Positions 22,073-33,289 of a stretch of DNA of 64,000 bases are shown here, piece after piece. The first letter of the stretch is position 1. Every line of letters begins with the position of its first letter. The notes below the pieces were generated by a model that saw only the letters and a list, made by a program, of their open reading frames with translations, searched no databases and had not been told where the DNA came from. The stretch spans positions 310,001-374,000 of the forward strand of contig JAEBUN010000025.1 in assembly GCA_023014365.1 (NCBI GenBank), given 5' to 3'. The translations under genes were made by a program, and so were the position numbers. This DNA is from Lepiota brunneoincarnata (lineage: Eukaryota; Basidiomycota; Agaricomycetes; Agaricales; Agaricaceae).

Positions 22073-24303
22073 GCGTTAGGGTGGGCTTCTTTTAGGAGTT
22101 TGAACGCTTCGGTGGTTCTAGCATCGTATTTTGGTGATTCTGTGATTCTTTCTTGGAGTTCCATATCGACGGTGGCGATAAAGAGGTGTTCTGGGAGTAT
22201 TGTGATCAGATTTTGATCTTCTATGTCGGCGGTGGCGACAAAGAGGTTCCTTGGAAGTATGGTGACATCTTCGTTATCGTTATCCTCATCAGGGATGTGG
22301 TCTGGACGTCTTGATAGTGCGCCTGGTGCGGGGATCTTTGATCCTGGAACGTGTTCTAGTTTGAAGTTGTAATCTGCGAGGGTCTGTACCCATCGTGCTT
22401 GTCGGCGGTTGATTTTCTGGGGTTTACGCCAGTAGGTTAGGTTTTGGTGATCCGTTCTGATACGGACAGTATGGGGGCTGCCAAGGAGGTAGTGGCGCCA
22501 TTCTTCGAGGGCTCGGATAATAGCGAGGAGTTCCCTGTCGTAGATGTCGTAATTGCGTTCCGCTGGTCCGAACGTCTTTGAATAGAATGATACGGGTTTC
22601 CGTATTCCGTTGATGTCGTGTTGATATAGGACAGCTCCTGATGCGAATTTAGAAGTATCAGCTTCTATTTCGAAAGGTTTTGTGGAGTCGGGCATGAGGA
22701 GTACCGGTTCCTTTAAGAATTCGTTCTTGAGTGTTTCGAACGCTTTCTGTTGTTCTTCTTTCCATTCGAATTTGTTTGATTTGGAAAGGAGTTGGTTCAG
22801 GGGTTTGGTGTGGTGGGAGTAGTTGCGGATGAACTTCCGGTAGAAGTTACAAAATCCGATGAATTTCCGAATATGTCGGACAGTTTTTGGTATTGGCCAG
22901 TCTTCTATTCCCTTGAGTTTTCCGGGATCCATTTTGATCTCGTCTGGCGTGATAATCATGCCGAGGTATTCGAGTCGTTGTTTGTTGAACTCGCATTTCT
23001 CCGTTTTGAGGTAGAGGTCGTTTTCCTGCAGGATTTGCAGTACTTTCTCTGTAAGTCGGTCGGTTTCTTCCTTGGTTTTACCATAGATTAGAATATCATC
23101 CATGTAGATGATGATTCCTCCTTTCTCCATTATTTCGGAGAATAACGTGTCCATCATATGTTGGAACATCACGGGACTGTTACAAAGCCCGAAAAACATG
23201 ACAGTTGGTTCGAAAAGACCCATGGGAGTCTTGAACGCTGCTTTCCATTGGTCGCCATCTTTGATTCTGACGTTATTGTATCCTAGGCGGACGTCGAGTT
23301 TAGTGAAATACTTAGCTCCTTTGAGCTTGTCCATGATAGAGGAAATCATGGGAATTGGGTAGGCATTTTTGACAGTGTGATCGTTTAGATAACGATAGTC
23401 TTGGCAGGGTCGGAGGTCTCCTCCTTTCTTGGCAACGAAGAAGAAGGGTGATGCCATAGGGGATTTTGAGGGGCGGATGTAGCCTTTTCGGAGGTTTTCG
23501 TCTATGAATTCCTTTAATGCTTTTTCTTCGGCAGGTGCCACTTGATAAGGTTTCATTGATTTCACTTCGAACGTCGGTTTTAGTTCGATTTCATGATCAA
23601 ACGTTCTTGATGGTGGGAATTGTTTGGAGGCTTTCTTGTTGAATATTTTAGCCCATCGGGCGAATTTCCGAGGGATTTCGGGTGTTTCCTTGTTTGATTC
23701 CGGTTGTTTTCCTTTTTGGTTTGCCGATCTTGTCGGATTATGCTGCTCATTGTGGAGCGTTGTGGCGTGTGTCGCTTTAGCGTTTACTTCTAATGGGGTT
23801 AGAAGCATGGGGTTCATTTCTCTTTCTAGAGAGAAGGTGTCGAGGTCAACATTTGACAGGTTGACGTATTCCTCGGGGTTTTCCTCGGGTTGAGAGGTTT
23901 TTCCAGCCATTATGTCCATGGCGATGGAGTTGAGTTCGACAGGTCGTCGTAGGGTTCTGAGGAGTTTCGAGAAATCCTGGTGGTCGATTTGTGGTTTCCA
24001 AGAGAATGTCTTGGTTTTCCAGTTGATGTCGGGGTTATATTGTTCCAACCAGGGAAATCCGATGATGAGGTCCTTTTCACCAGTGTTTGTGACGTATGCT
24101 TCTAGCGTGCAATCTCTTCCATCAATGATGGTTCTGATTTTGATGTATTCATGGATCTTGCCATGTTGATTATCAGTTCCGTCAACGTTACTGAGTGGGA
24201 TTGGTTGGTCCAGCCGTTTGGTTTGATAACCATGTCGTTCAACGACTTTGTGGGAGATAAAGTTCCCTTGGGCTCCTGAGTCTATCAGGGTGGTGATGGC
24301 CAT
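22073..24303 (-). CDS. pol: G3 pol: protease, reverse transcriptase, RNase H
   Basis: A continuous frame reads aspartic protease (LIDSGAQGNFISHKVV), a linker, then reverse transcriptase with SPMASPFFFVAKKGGDLRPC, FFGLCNSPVMFQ and the catalytic box YMDDILIYG. RNase H follows (ADTSKFASGAVLYQ, ELLAIIRALEEWRHYL, RTDHQNL). The frame is free of stops across the whole region until the solo LTR interrupts it at 22072. All catalytic landmarks are intact, so the only visible lesion in this part is the insertion. The true N-terminus may lie upstream of 24303, overlapping the end of gag. Confidence 0.9.
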
Positions 24304-24479
24304 GGGTTTTGATGTCCGTTCACTCCAAATCTCGATGGGTAAGAAAAGGGATCGTTTATTCGGGGATAGTCGTAATTGTACAGAGTTTATCGAGAAAATG
24401 TCCTTCTGGGAGTGAGAGTACGAAATGTCCTTCTGAGTTCTGGAACGTGCAGGGGCACATCTGTCGACAGCGTTCCTTT

Positions 24480-26258
24480 TTAAAAATCCTGAAATGGACG
24501 CATCTCCGGGTCCTTGGCTAGCGCGGAGTGGAGTTCTTGTTGGAGTTCTGGATCGAGGTCATCGACCATTTGGCGCATCTGAGATGCGACTTCTGCGACT
24601 GCAAGGGAGTACTTGCATTGCGGTGTTTGTTGGGAATTCCGGTTTGGGAATCCGGGACAAATGTTTTGCTGTCCAGGGAAGGGACGGTTGGGGTTTCTCG
24701 CAGGACGAGGGGGATTGGTGCGCATTCCTGGGAAGCATCTAGCTGGCGGTGGTTGGGGGCATTTGCTGACCCAATGATCTTTGGCTCCACATCGGAAGCA
24801 TTCCTGGTTTTGGTATGATTTCATTTGTTGTCCGGTGACAACGGCATCTAACTCCAATGGTTCTTGTGCGGAGTTTTCTTCGGTGTATTCCGGTTGTGGG
24901 ATTTCGGGATAAGGGTCTTCGAACCCTTCTTCTATAGCGGCATGGTCTACTTCCATGGCATGTGGGTCGCGTGGGGTGAATCGTGGAGCGTTGCTCCTTT
25001 GGTAGAATTGTGCGTAGGGCACGTTATTGTTCGGGCGACTTGGTCCTCGATTGGGTTGGTACTGGTTTCTTTGGGGAAACGTGTTTCTGGGGGTGCCGTA
25101 CAGGGCGTTAATTCGGCGGAAATTGTCGTCGAGTTTGTTTGCTCAAGTGTACCAAGCGGCGATCGTTGTCGGAGGGTTTTCTGATTCATCGATTTTCATG
25201 GCAATGCGGCGATCGATTGCTTTGCGGTATAGATCGATCAGAGTGCGATCTTCGTTTAATCCGGATTGTCGGACGAGTTCTTTGAATTGAGCGTTGAACT
25301 CAGTCATTGGTTTACCTGCTTGATGCAGGGTTTGGAGTCTGGTATGTGCGTACGCATGTTCGTCCGCTGGGGTGAAGTCGGCCCTAAGTCGGGCAGTGAA
25401 ATTGTCCCATGACTCCATGACTATGGTTTGTCCTGGTGGAGTTTGGGCGTTTCTCTCGTGGAGGTATTGTCTAGCCCAGGCTCGGGCATCTCCTGATTGC
25501 ATTGTTGAAAGGACGAATAGAGTCCTAGCGAGGTCGGTGTTGTAAGTAGTCGCATTGGCGAGCACGTAAACTTCACATTGGAAGATCCAATCTTCGAATA
25601 GTCTTCTAGTTCCATCGAAGGCGATGGGTTTGAGGAGTCCTAACTCCTTTGGGGTAGCTGCGGCGGCCATTATTTGTAATTGTCCAGGTGGCGGTGGTGA
25701 CGGTGGTGATGGTTGTGTCGGTTGTAACGGTGGAGCCGGTAGGGCTAAGGGTACGGTTGGTGTTGGTAAGGCAGGTGGTTGTGGATCGGGATTTGATTTG
25801 TTGTCGTCTGTTATATAGACGTCGGAGTCGTCGTCTTCTTGGGGTTTTCCTTGATTTACGGCGTATTCGTGGCGTGAGAGTAAATCTTCCTCTGATGTGG
25901 AAAGTCCTCTAGGTTGTTTGAGGGCGTTTTTAAGTCTTTGGAGTTCGTAGTCGTTTAATGGATCTACTTTAGCACGGTATCCTTCGGCTTGTTTGCGTTT
26001 TTCTTCTTCTCGTTCGTAATGTTCTTGTAGTTCTTTTTCGTGTTGTAGTCTTTGTCGTTCTGCTAGTTCGTCAGCAAAACTTGTTCTTGTACGTGTTGAT
26101 GTACTTGGAGTGGGTGAGTCGAATGGAGATGGGGGGTAGAATGGGGATGGTGTCTGCGTGGGAATAGGGTTTCTTCTGGGATCTGGGTTTTTGTTTCCTG
26201 ATCCTGAGATTCTAGCTCTCGATTTGGGAGGTGGGGGTGATGGGGATTCTCGGGCCAA
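24480..26258 (-). CDS. gag: G3 gag with one in-frame TGA
   Basis: The frame starts at 26258 (MARESPSPPPPKSRARIS) and is open to 24480 except for a single TGA at 25143-25145. Before it lies a Pro-rich N-terminus, a charged coiled-coil-like stretch (ELAERQRLQHEKELQEHY) and a retrotransposon gag core (FEDWIFQCEVY, with ARTLFVLSTMQSGDARAW). After it lies the basic linker and one zinc knuckle, CFRCGAKDHWVSKC. The TGA follows ACT and precedes GCA, and a CGA arginine codon is the simplest ancestor. Confidence 0.85.
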
Positions 26259-26288
26259 GAATTTCTTTGGAGGCGTGGTGATATTTGT

Positions 26289-26618
26289 CTAGCGATCGAT
26301 TATCGCTAGAAGTATGAAGAATTGGGTGGCGATTATGGATATCCCTGAATATAGATTCCACGATCTGACGACGCAACAGTGACAGGGGCACGTGATACGT
26401 TCGAGTTCTAAAGTGATGATTCGATAGGCGATGAGAGTGGTGGTAGTGGTGAAGACGAAGATGAGTAGATAAGCCAGGTCGTCTGGCGGGGAGAGGTTGA
26501 GGGACGTAGCGATGGCTACACAGAGAGGCAGTTTTCTTTCGTACGTCGTTTTGAACGACCAGGGTACCTCGACGCGTTCAGTACATCGGCAAAGCAGAGT
26601 AGAGCAGAGGGCGAGCAA
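26289..26618 (-). CDS. G3 leader ORF with two hydrophobic segments (109 aa)
   Basis: This ORF lies between the 5' LTR and gag, ending 30 nt before the gag start. The predicted protein has two hydrophobic stretches, DLAYLLIFVFTTTTTLIAY and SIIATQFFILLAI, and a small cysteine cluster (CPCHCC). Retroelement leaders do not usually encode a protein. It may be a chance ORF or an upstream ORF influencing gag translation. Confidence 0.3.
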   Translation of the reverse strand: MLALCSTLLCRCTERVEVPWSFKTTYERKLPLCVAIATSLNLSPPDDLAYLLIFVFTTTTTLIAYRIITLELERITCPCHCCVVRSWNLYSGISIIATQFFILLAIIDR

Positions 26619-26647
26619 GAGATAAGCAGCAGAGTATCTTAGTGTTT

Positions 26648-27033
26648 TGTTACCCAGGTTAGGGGTTCGCTCTTGAGTAGCACGGCGTTCGTGACAAGAT
26701 GTCTATACAGACTTGGTCTTGTCCTACTAGGCGTGACTTAGAGACGACGGAGCACTATAGTCCAGCCGGTTTAAGGGCAAAGAGGTATAGGAGGCAAGAA
26801 CTGTATAACACTAAGATAAGGATACAAGGTATTGTACTGTATCCTTATATATCTCTAAGTGTGGCTGTACTCCTACTATAATAATCCAGACCGGGGTAAC
26901 TATGAGTGAGAGATAAGAAAACATGAGGCGTATACTAAGAATAGTCCTTCTGATGTACACTACTGATAGTTTCATAGTGACATGGGAATGTGAGTTAAAA
27001 ATAACTGTCCTTCTGATGTGGTTTCTGATAACA
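26648..27033 (-). repeat. G3 5' LTR (right), 386 bp
   Basis: Partner of 17560-17945; I found only one differing base. It is followed directly by the duplicated target CAAGG. Confidence 0.95.
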
Positions 27034-27829
27034 CAAGGCTACTGAATGATGTAGGTGAGTGTAGGACCGGGAAATGTCTGGTGGACTCAAGTGATATGTT
27101 GGGCTGATGAAATGGGTTGTGAATAGATAACAAGACCTCCTCAAGGAGGGTCCTGTCTGGTTGAATTGGGAAAAGTCTGGGTCAAGAAGCCCCTCACGGT
27201 GGGCTCCAGTTGAAGTGAGGGATAGTGGGGTTGGTAGGCAAGCATGACTGCATCCATCAGTCGCAAAGCTTTTGACCCAGAAGGGGGGGGGTGGAGAGAG
27301 AATGAGAGAACAAGAATGAGAGTGAGAGCGAGAACAAGAACAAGAAAACGAGAGGGAGAGGGGCTTGAGTAGATAGAAAGAGAGCTGGGGTGTATTTTTC
27401 CACTACCTGTAATACAATTTTCTGGCTAGTTTTTTATACTACAAGGTGGACTTTTTAAATGGGGAAGTGAAAAGTATGGAACGGAAGAGATAGGAGGAGA
27501 AATTCCGTAACAAAAGTTGAAGCATATGTTCTTTAACTATGGAAGGGGAGAGAGAAAGAATGGAAAAGGGAAAGGGGCATTGCCTATGCAATCCGTCGCT
27601 TGCATGACATGTCCATGCGTGTTGCTGGTCACGTTTGGCATGTTTTGGGTGGTGGACAAGCCAGGAGCATGTGGTCACCATAGTTGTCTCTGTGGTGAAC
27701 AAGCCAGGAGCATGTGGTTGCCGTAGTTGTCTCCGTGGTCTTGTCTGGGCTAGTGGAAGGGGGGATGACGGGTGCTACGTGAGCAGCTGTCATTCACTCT
27801 CCACAGTAGGCCACTGTTAGTCACATTAT
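27034..27829. other. Non-coding flank of G2 with low-complexity and tandem-repeat DNA
   Basis: The first part continues the G2 sequence interrupted by G3 (the target copy CAAGG is at 27034-27038) and is probably G2 leader. A purine-rich GA stretch runs from about 27286 to 27362. Two 43-bp direct repeats sharing ACAAGCCAGGAGCATGTGG lie at 27652-27694 and 27695-27737. No gene is seen. Confidence 0.5.
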
Positions 27830-30800
27830 CAGCATCTAGGATCATACAACATAGCAAGAGTAAGTGTACGGAAGAATGATTCAGCAACCCCAGCAGAGGT
27901 GTCTGGCATGCCACCAATCAGCCAGATACCCTGGTTTGCCCTAATTATTGTCACTTCAGATAGCACAAGAAATGACCCACGATGTAGAACTGGGCAATAA
28001 ACACCAGGATGGTAAGGATAACACCAAACCATGAACCGTAGACACCACCAAGAGCCTGGAAGGGCAATTCCTTGACGGAGTGTCCTTGGACCTTCCAAGC
28101 CCTCTGGAAACGGATGCTAGGACAGTGCGTATGTTGATGTGGTTATAGATATTCATATTGAGAACTTACTGGCATAAGCATATTGCGAGCCAGGAGAAGA
28201 GTGTGGAAAGACCAGAGAGGGCAAGGAGCCAGTTAACTATTGCCTTTTATCAGTGATAAATCATTTTAGAAACGAAAGCTACCTACAAACAATGTCACCT
28301 TCTGCATGCACATTGATATAGGCAAGAGGTGCAAAAGCCATGATGGCAATGACAGACCAGAGAGGCCGAGAAGACTTGTCAACATAGGCAAAGATTCTTG
28401 GAGCATAGCCTGTCTCAGCAAGAGCAGTCAAGGTACGGGAACCAGCGTAGACGCAAGAGAGGCTGATTGAGAGCACTGAGATGCAGATGGTTACATTGAC
28501 AAAATCTAACGCAGAAAGGTTCAGTGCAACACAGTTATATTTGAGGCATAGACTCACGGTTTAAGCCCTTGATGCCCACACGATCAAGCGCAATGATGAA
28601 AGGAGAAGCACCTAGTGTCAATGTGAAATGCAGAAAGCCAGCTAAAACAAGATTCTTCTTACCAGCACCACTGCCCATTACCAGGTGAGGTTCATCGTAG
28701 GGGACCAAGAGTCCAATGATAGTAAGAGAAGTAACATAGATGACAGTCTGACAGATAAGATTAGTGACCTGTGTTAACACCGTATAGTGGGTCATTTACA
28801 ATATGCCAGAAAGTGCCCTTGACGGCACCAGGCATTGTCTCACAGGGATTAGGAGTCTCAGAGGCAGCGAAGCCCACGAGCTCAGTTCCAGCTGGGTAAG
28901 GATGTTAGACAACATTTTGTCCATTTCAATTAGACAAACAAACCAAAGGAGAAAGCAGCTAGGGGCCAGGCGTTAATGACCCTCTACCACGTCCATATAA
29001 CATACTACGAACCAGTGACAAAGACTGCACATAATCCCTTGAAGCCATTTGCAAACATGCCAGGATCATGCCAGTGATGGCCACCAAGGTATCTTGAGTA
29101 TTCACCACCTTCGGGACCTCCACTGCAAATGCAGACACTTTCAAATGTCGTTGTCAATAATGCTGGCTCTTATCAAGAGTAGACGGGGATTACTTACATG
29201 CCAATGAAGATGAACATCATGACAACGAAGAGCTTGAGGCACGATGACCAGAACTCTTCTTCTGCAAAGCCGAGGGTGCCAAAAATGCTGACAATAACTA
29301 TTTGAAGCCAATCAACGCCCATTCAAAATCTGGTATCAGGCAGCCTGCAAAACTCACAAATCGCCACCCAAAATACCGTGATCCAGACTGCTATAGGCAC
29401 ATCATTTGGCCAATACATTACCATATGGGACGCAACGGTAATTTCCAAAGGCAAAGCAGTAGCCCATGCAAAGACGTAATTCCAGCCCATCGCGAATGCA
29501 AAAGAAGGGTTGAGGAAGCGGACGGCAAGGGTATAGAAGCCACCAGACACCAGGTATAATATCGACATCTCGCCAATGGCCTAAGCAGAACCAATAATAC
29601 ACATGCTTGGGCGAGTCAAACACCAGATGAAAATCTCACCTGAGTGATGTTGATTAACATTACCCCAATCAAAATCCATGCAATGAGAATGCCAGCGGGA
29701 CCACCATTGTGGAGTGCAAAGCCAGAACCAACGAACAAGCCTGTGCCAATAGAACCACCTGAACAAGAGCGAGGGGCACGGTACCGAAATAAGCTGAGAG
29801 TAGGTAGCCCAAAAAACTGGCTCACTGACTGCAATCATAGTCAAGTGTCTTAGCTTCATCTTCTGTTGCAACATGGGTGCATCCGCTGAAAAGGTAGAAA
29901 CTTTTGTAGGTTTTAATATAGATAGTGGGCTTGTTTTCACTAAGCTTAGCCGCAATTTGATAAGCTTAAGCTAATACAAGTGGAATGAGATAGATAATGA
30001 ACAGTTTCGTCTTTTAGGGTGTTCTGGGAGTGCATTCTGACAGCGAAATTCAAGAGAGTAGTGTTTTTAGAGGTTAACGAACAGCCATTGAAATTATCTT
30101 AGCCGTACAGTGCAACAATGAAAGGACAATCCCTGCTTAATTCAAAGTGCTGGGTCTCTGGTCTCTGGTCTCTAGTCTCTGAACTCTGGTCTCTGTCTCT
30201 GTCTCTGTCTCTAGCACTCTGGAACTCTAAACTCTGAACTCTGGTCTCTGTCTCTGTCTCTGGGTTGGTCGATGACTGAAGAAATCACACTTAACAACGC
30301 ACACTAAATAGCCCTCTGAAACTGTTCTTGATCATGGCTTGCAGACTTGCGTGTGGAAGCGGGGGTGAGACCTCTTGCTTCTCCACAAACAAGTGCGACC
30401 GTATTTATATTGTTTAGATACATATGAGACATAGTAAATATGAAATAGAAAACAATAAGCTTAATTGTTACAGGCACTGTAGAACATTTTGGAAGGTTCG
30501 GCAGCATTTCTACCTCACCCTGGATTATGGGTTTTTCTCTGATTAACGAATGGCAATCCAGCCAGATGTGTTCCGTGCTCATCTGCATTATTCTGTGTCC
30601 ATGCGAGCGCATTAAGTTTCCAGATCAATTATGATTGGAATGTATAGTGGATGGACAATCCCTTGATCTGTTGTAATTAATCTCAGTTAAGCAGTATGCC
30701 GAAGTGCTGGGACCCACAAAGCACTTGTTAATTAGGAGTCTTTGATATTTCTAGGGTTTTGGGCATCAGGTATTGCCTCCCAAACGTTGGACGTTCCGTT

Positions 30801-31469
30801 CTGTGGTCCGGTCATCATTATTGAACTTGCTATAGATGTAATATGCCTGCGACAGCCACTAGGTACATTCTTTTATGTTCAAACACATTCGGGTTCATCA
30901 GAAAACTGCATGTAAGGTCCCTTGATGTGACCGGGGTATACTCAATAGGCTATGTAGAGTCCTGAATCCCTCCGGAGAGTGTTCTGATAGCTTGGTTCAC
31001 TAAGCTTAGTGATAATGAACTGGTTTGAACACGTCCAAGGCTCGAATATCCCCAATTCGGTCGAACTGGCTACTACAGGATATAGTACCAATCCTCTATA
31101 GAGTTCTTTAATGATATAGCCAATGATTCTATGTAGAGAATTGTTCTGGAGTACGGAATTCATGTATAGGCGTGAAATTGGCGTATCACCGCCATAACCC
31201 TCTCAAGGTCCTCGACATTGTTGCTACCCATGATGACTTGACCACTAACGTGAATTAGGAAAAATGTAAACTTCAGTCATAGGAGCTGCGTTGGTAGTGC
31301 CATGGACCACCAACCCTGTCATTCCTGGTGCACACTTGAAGCTCTCCCAGGAGAGGCCTATGTGGGTCCATATGCTCTCCTTCGAGGGATCATAGAGTTC
31401 AATTCACAGTTCAGGTTCAGAGGAAGCACTGGTACTAGAGGTCTCGACATGAGTCTTTTCCTTCGACAT
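27830..31469 (-). pseudogene. Amino-acid permease (YAT family), broken
   Basis: A proton-coupled plasma-membrane amino-acid transporter gene, now dead. Exon 1 starts at 31469 (MSKEKTHVETSSTSASSEPE) with the family's IELYDPSKES and WESFK landmarks. An intron leads to NVEDLERVMA, where the second solo LTR is inserted. On its far side the frame resumes as DAPMLQQKMKLRHLTMIAV and continues through at least seven further small exons: GGSIGTGLFVGSG, FAMGWNYVFAWATALPLE, GTLGFAEEEFWSS, YLGGHHWHDPGMFANG, GTELVGFAASETPNP, and AGSRTLTALAETGYAPRIF. The fold is a 12-helix transporter, but the end after AESFFRTLTLAM is missing. A TGA at 31404-31406 also interrupts exon 1, where the paralogous copy at 40.4 kb has CGA. 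Confidence 0.85.
29887..31188 (-). mobile_element. Solo LTR of family L, copy 2 (1302 bp), in permease exon
   Basis: Homologous along its whole length to 20787-22072, with the same TG...CA ends. It is flanked by the 4-bp duplication CCGC (29883-29886 and 31189-31192). Removing it and one CCGC restores the permease reading frame through VMADAPM. Compared with copy 1 it shows many C-to-T and G-to-A differences, several at CpG positions (for example TCGACGACCG against TCGATGACTG). It carries the same CTCTGT microsatellite at about 30153-30265. Confidence 0.92.
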
Positions 31470-32520
31470 CGTCGTGTCATCCAGAACCGCGTCCAGGGAG
31501 GGGAAGAGAGGACAAGAATGGAGGAAGAGAAGAAAGTCCTTGGCTTTGAGGTTATCACTTATTTATCAGACTCCGAAGTGCTCAGTTCAATTGGCGGGTG
31601 TTCTTGTCGTGATAAGGTGATTGAGTTCTCTGGTGGCAAGACAAGCCATTGCCAACAGGAACGAACCATCAAGTTACCAAGCAGACGTCCCCACTGTATG
31701 ACAAGCGATCACTGATAAGTGCAGTTCCATGCGAATAATGCATAAATTACCAGGTATGAGCATATGCAGCATGGAAGGGGAAGTTGCGTCTGATCATGCT
31801 GAGGAGAATCAACAGGGAGGAGCACACGCGCTTTGCTTTGTTATGGCACAACCCTGAATCCAGCGTCTTTCCCAACCAAACACCCCAAGTAGCGACCAAG
31901 AGACACTTTGTGCCTTTTCCCTCGTAATGGGTGCCTGAGCATTGAAATTCACTTGAACGCAAGACAATACTGCAGTGAAGATCTTGTTCCACAAACACCT
32001 TACCAAGTGGATCAATAATAGCCCTGGTAACCGCTTGTTCCTTGGCTGCTTAGCAGCAAGCGATAGCCCCACAAGGCACCAGCTCTGTAATCACGGACTG
32101 CTAAGTCAGTAGCAACATCGTGGCAGACATTTGTGATCACTTATGGTGGGAACTTCCACTCATTGGCCGGGTGGTAGTGCACCCATGTGAGGTTGCAAGA
32201 GGGAGTCATTGTCTCCCTCAACTTTAACCTTAAGTATTCCTCATACCACAGCACATGGCAACCCTGGATTATGTGGGCGACGGCTATGTGGCTTTGCTAC
32301 TGATGCTTGGCAAACCGGCAAAGTGAACCCATAAGTTTTGCGCCTTCAAGTGCCTTAGCTTATCTTGGCAGGCTCAGTCAATTGCATGAACGCAAAAGGC
32401 AAACACTCAGTACACTCAAGTACTTGTTGCTGATAACAAAATTATCCACTTATCACTTCAATCACTTGAATACTCTCAACCTCAGAAAATAAGGTGGAAC
32501 GGTGCCGGGAAAGTTGTTAT
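31470..32520. promoter_or_regulatory. Permease upstream region, unit 1 of the triplication
   Basis: This is the 5' flank of the permease gene. It is repeated at 40486-41123 (shorter) and 51142-52125, always next to a copy of permease exon 1. It must hold the former promoter, but I can point to no specific element. No credible ORF is present. Confidence 0.55.
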
Positions 32521-32530
32521 TATATCCTTA

Positions 32531-32555
32531 GGATCACCCATCACATGGGTGATCC
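32531..32555. repeat. Perfect 10-bp hairpin (GGATCACCCA/TGGGTGATCC)
   Basis: Two perfect inverted 10-mers are separated by TCACA. The hairpin lies at the edge of the region conserved with 52.1 kb. It could be a small transposon end or a recombination scar. No coding context. Confidence 0.6.
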
Positions 32556-33289
32556 AGGGGGATATCTGGGTTTTCTAAGGTTGTCTATCCATATCTCATA
32601 CCTGGAGGATATACAATATATCCACGGTATACCGCTGTCTGCAGCCTGCATTATGAGTCCATGCTCATACTCACCCACAACAGCCTCAGCGATCACTATA
32701 TTTTGATGTTGCAGCGGCCAATACGCAAAACACTCACCTTTCGAGCTACCTTTATCACCATGCGGACACTGGCAACATCCCCCTTTGGCCCGTGCGCTTG
32801 CCATTCAGGGGCAGTAGTGTGAAGACCCAAGGTTGTGGGGGGCAGATATTAAGCGATATCACCGAATGATTTAACATCGCCAACCCACATCAATCTAATT
32901 CCTTCATTGAATTTGCCAGCTCATGCGCCCATCGTTTTTCATATCCCTGCTCATCCCTTTATCTTGAAAATTTTCACATAGCCGACTTCAAATTTCTGTG
33001 TTGCCCCCCTTTCCCCTTGGCCCACCTCACGGCACAGGGCGCTATGTGCAGCCGCCAGATGTGTTTCTCAGAGGAGTCATCATCCATGATTTGGAATCGA
33101 ATCAGACCAAATCTACTTGTTCCCAGTGTGGTTTCCTCGGTCGGTTGTTCTTTAGGGGAATAAATGGTCCAGACATAACACATGCAGGCAAGTCCGAGGG
33201 AGGAGGATGACGCCAGTATTGAAGGCAGGAGACAACCTGTTAGATAATAGTGTACATTATTTTGGCTTTGAAATTGCCATGGAGTTGGT
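32556..33289. other. Intergenic, no gene seen
   Basis: Only short, unsupported ORFs occur here. The left part may belong to the permease upstream repeat; the right part may be downstream sequence of the pseudogene at 33290-33822. Confidence 0.4.

Larger units (their letters stand above)
17560..27033 (-). mobile_element. Young Ty3/gypsy chromovirus G3 with an extra ORF, nested in G2
   Basis: A 9474-bp element is bounded by 386-bp LTRs (17560-17945 and 26648-27033) with TG...CA ends and the perfect 5-bp duplication CAAGG. Reading the LTRs side by side I find a single difference (CCCGGG against CCCAGG near the left end), so insertion is recent. On the minus strand the order is LTR, short membrane-like ORF, gag, protease-RT-RNase H, integrase with chromodomain, zinc-knuckle ORF, LTR. 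A 1286-bp solo LTR of another family sits between RNase H and integrase and now breaks pol. Gag carries one TGA. The element is therefore defective today although very little diverged. Confidence 0.95.

Noticed and set aside
27286..27362. GA-rich run as a possible polypurine tract of G2
   Set aside because: It lies on the wrong side (5' end) of the minus-strand element and is not next to an identifiable LTR; simple low complexity is enough.
27690..27740. CRISPR-like array
   Set aside because: Only two direct 43-bp copies without spacers, in a fungal nuclear context; a plain tandem duplication.
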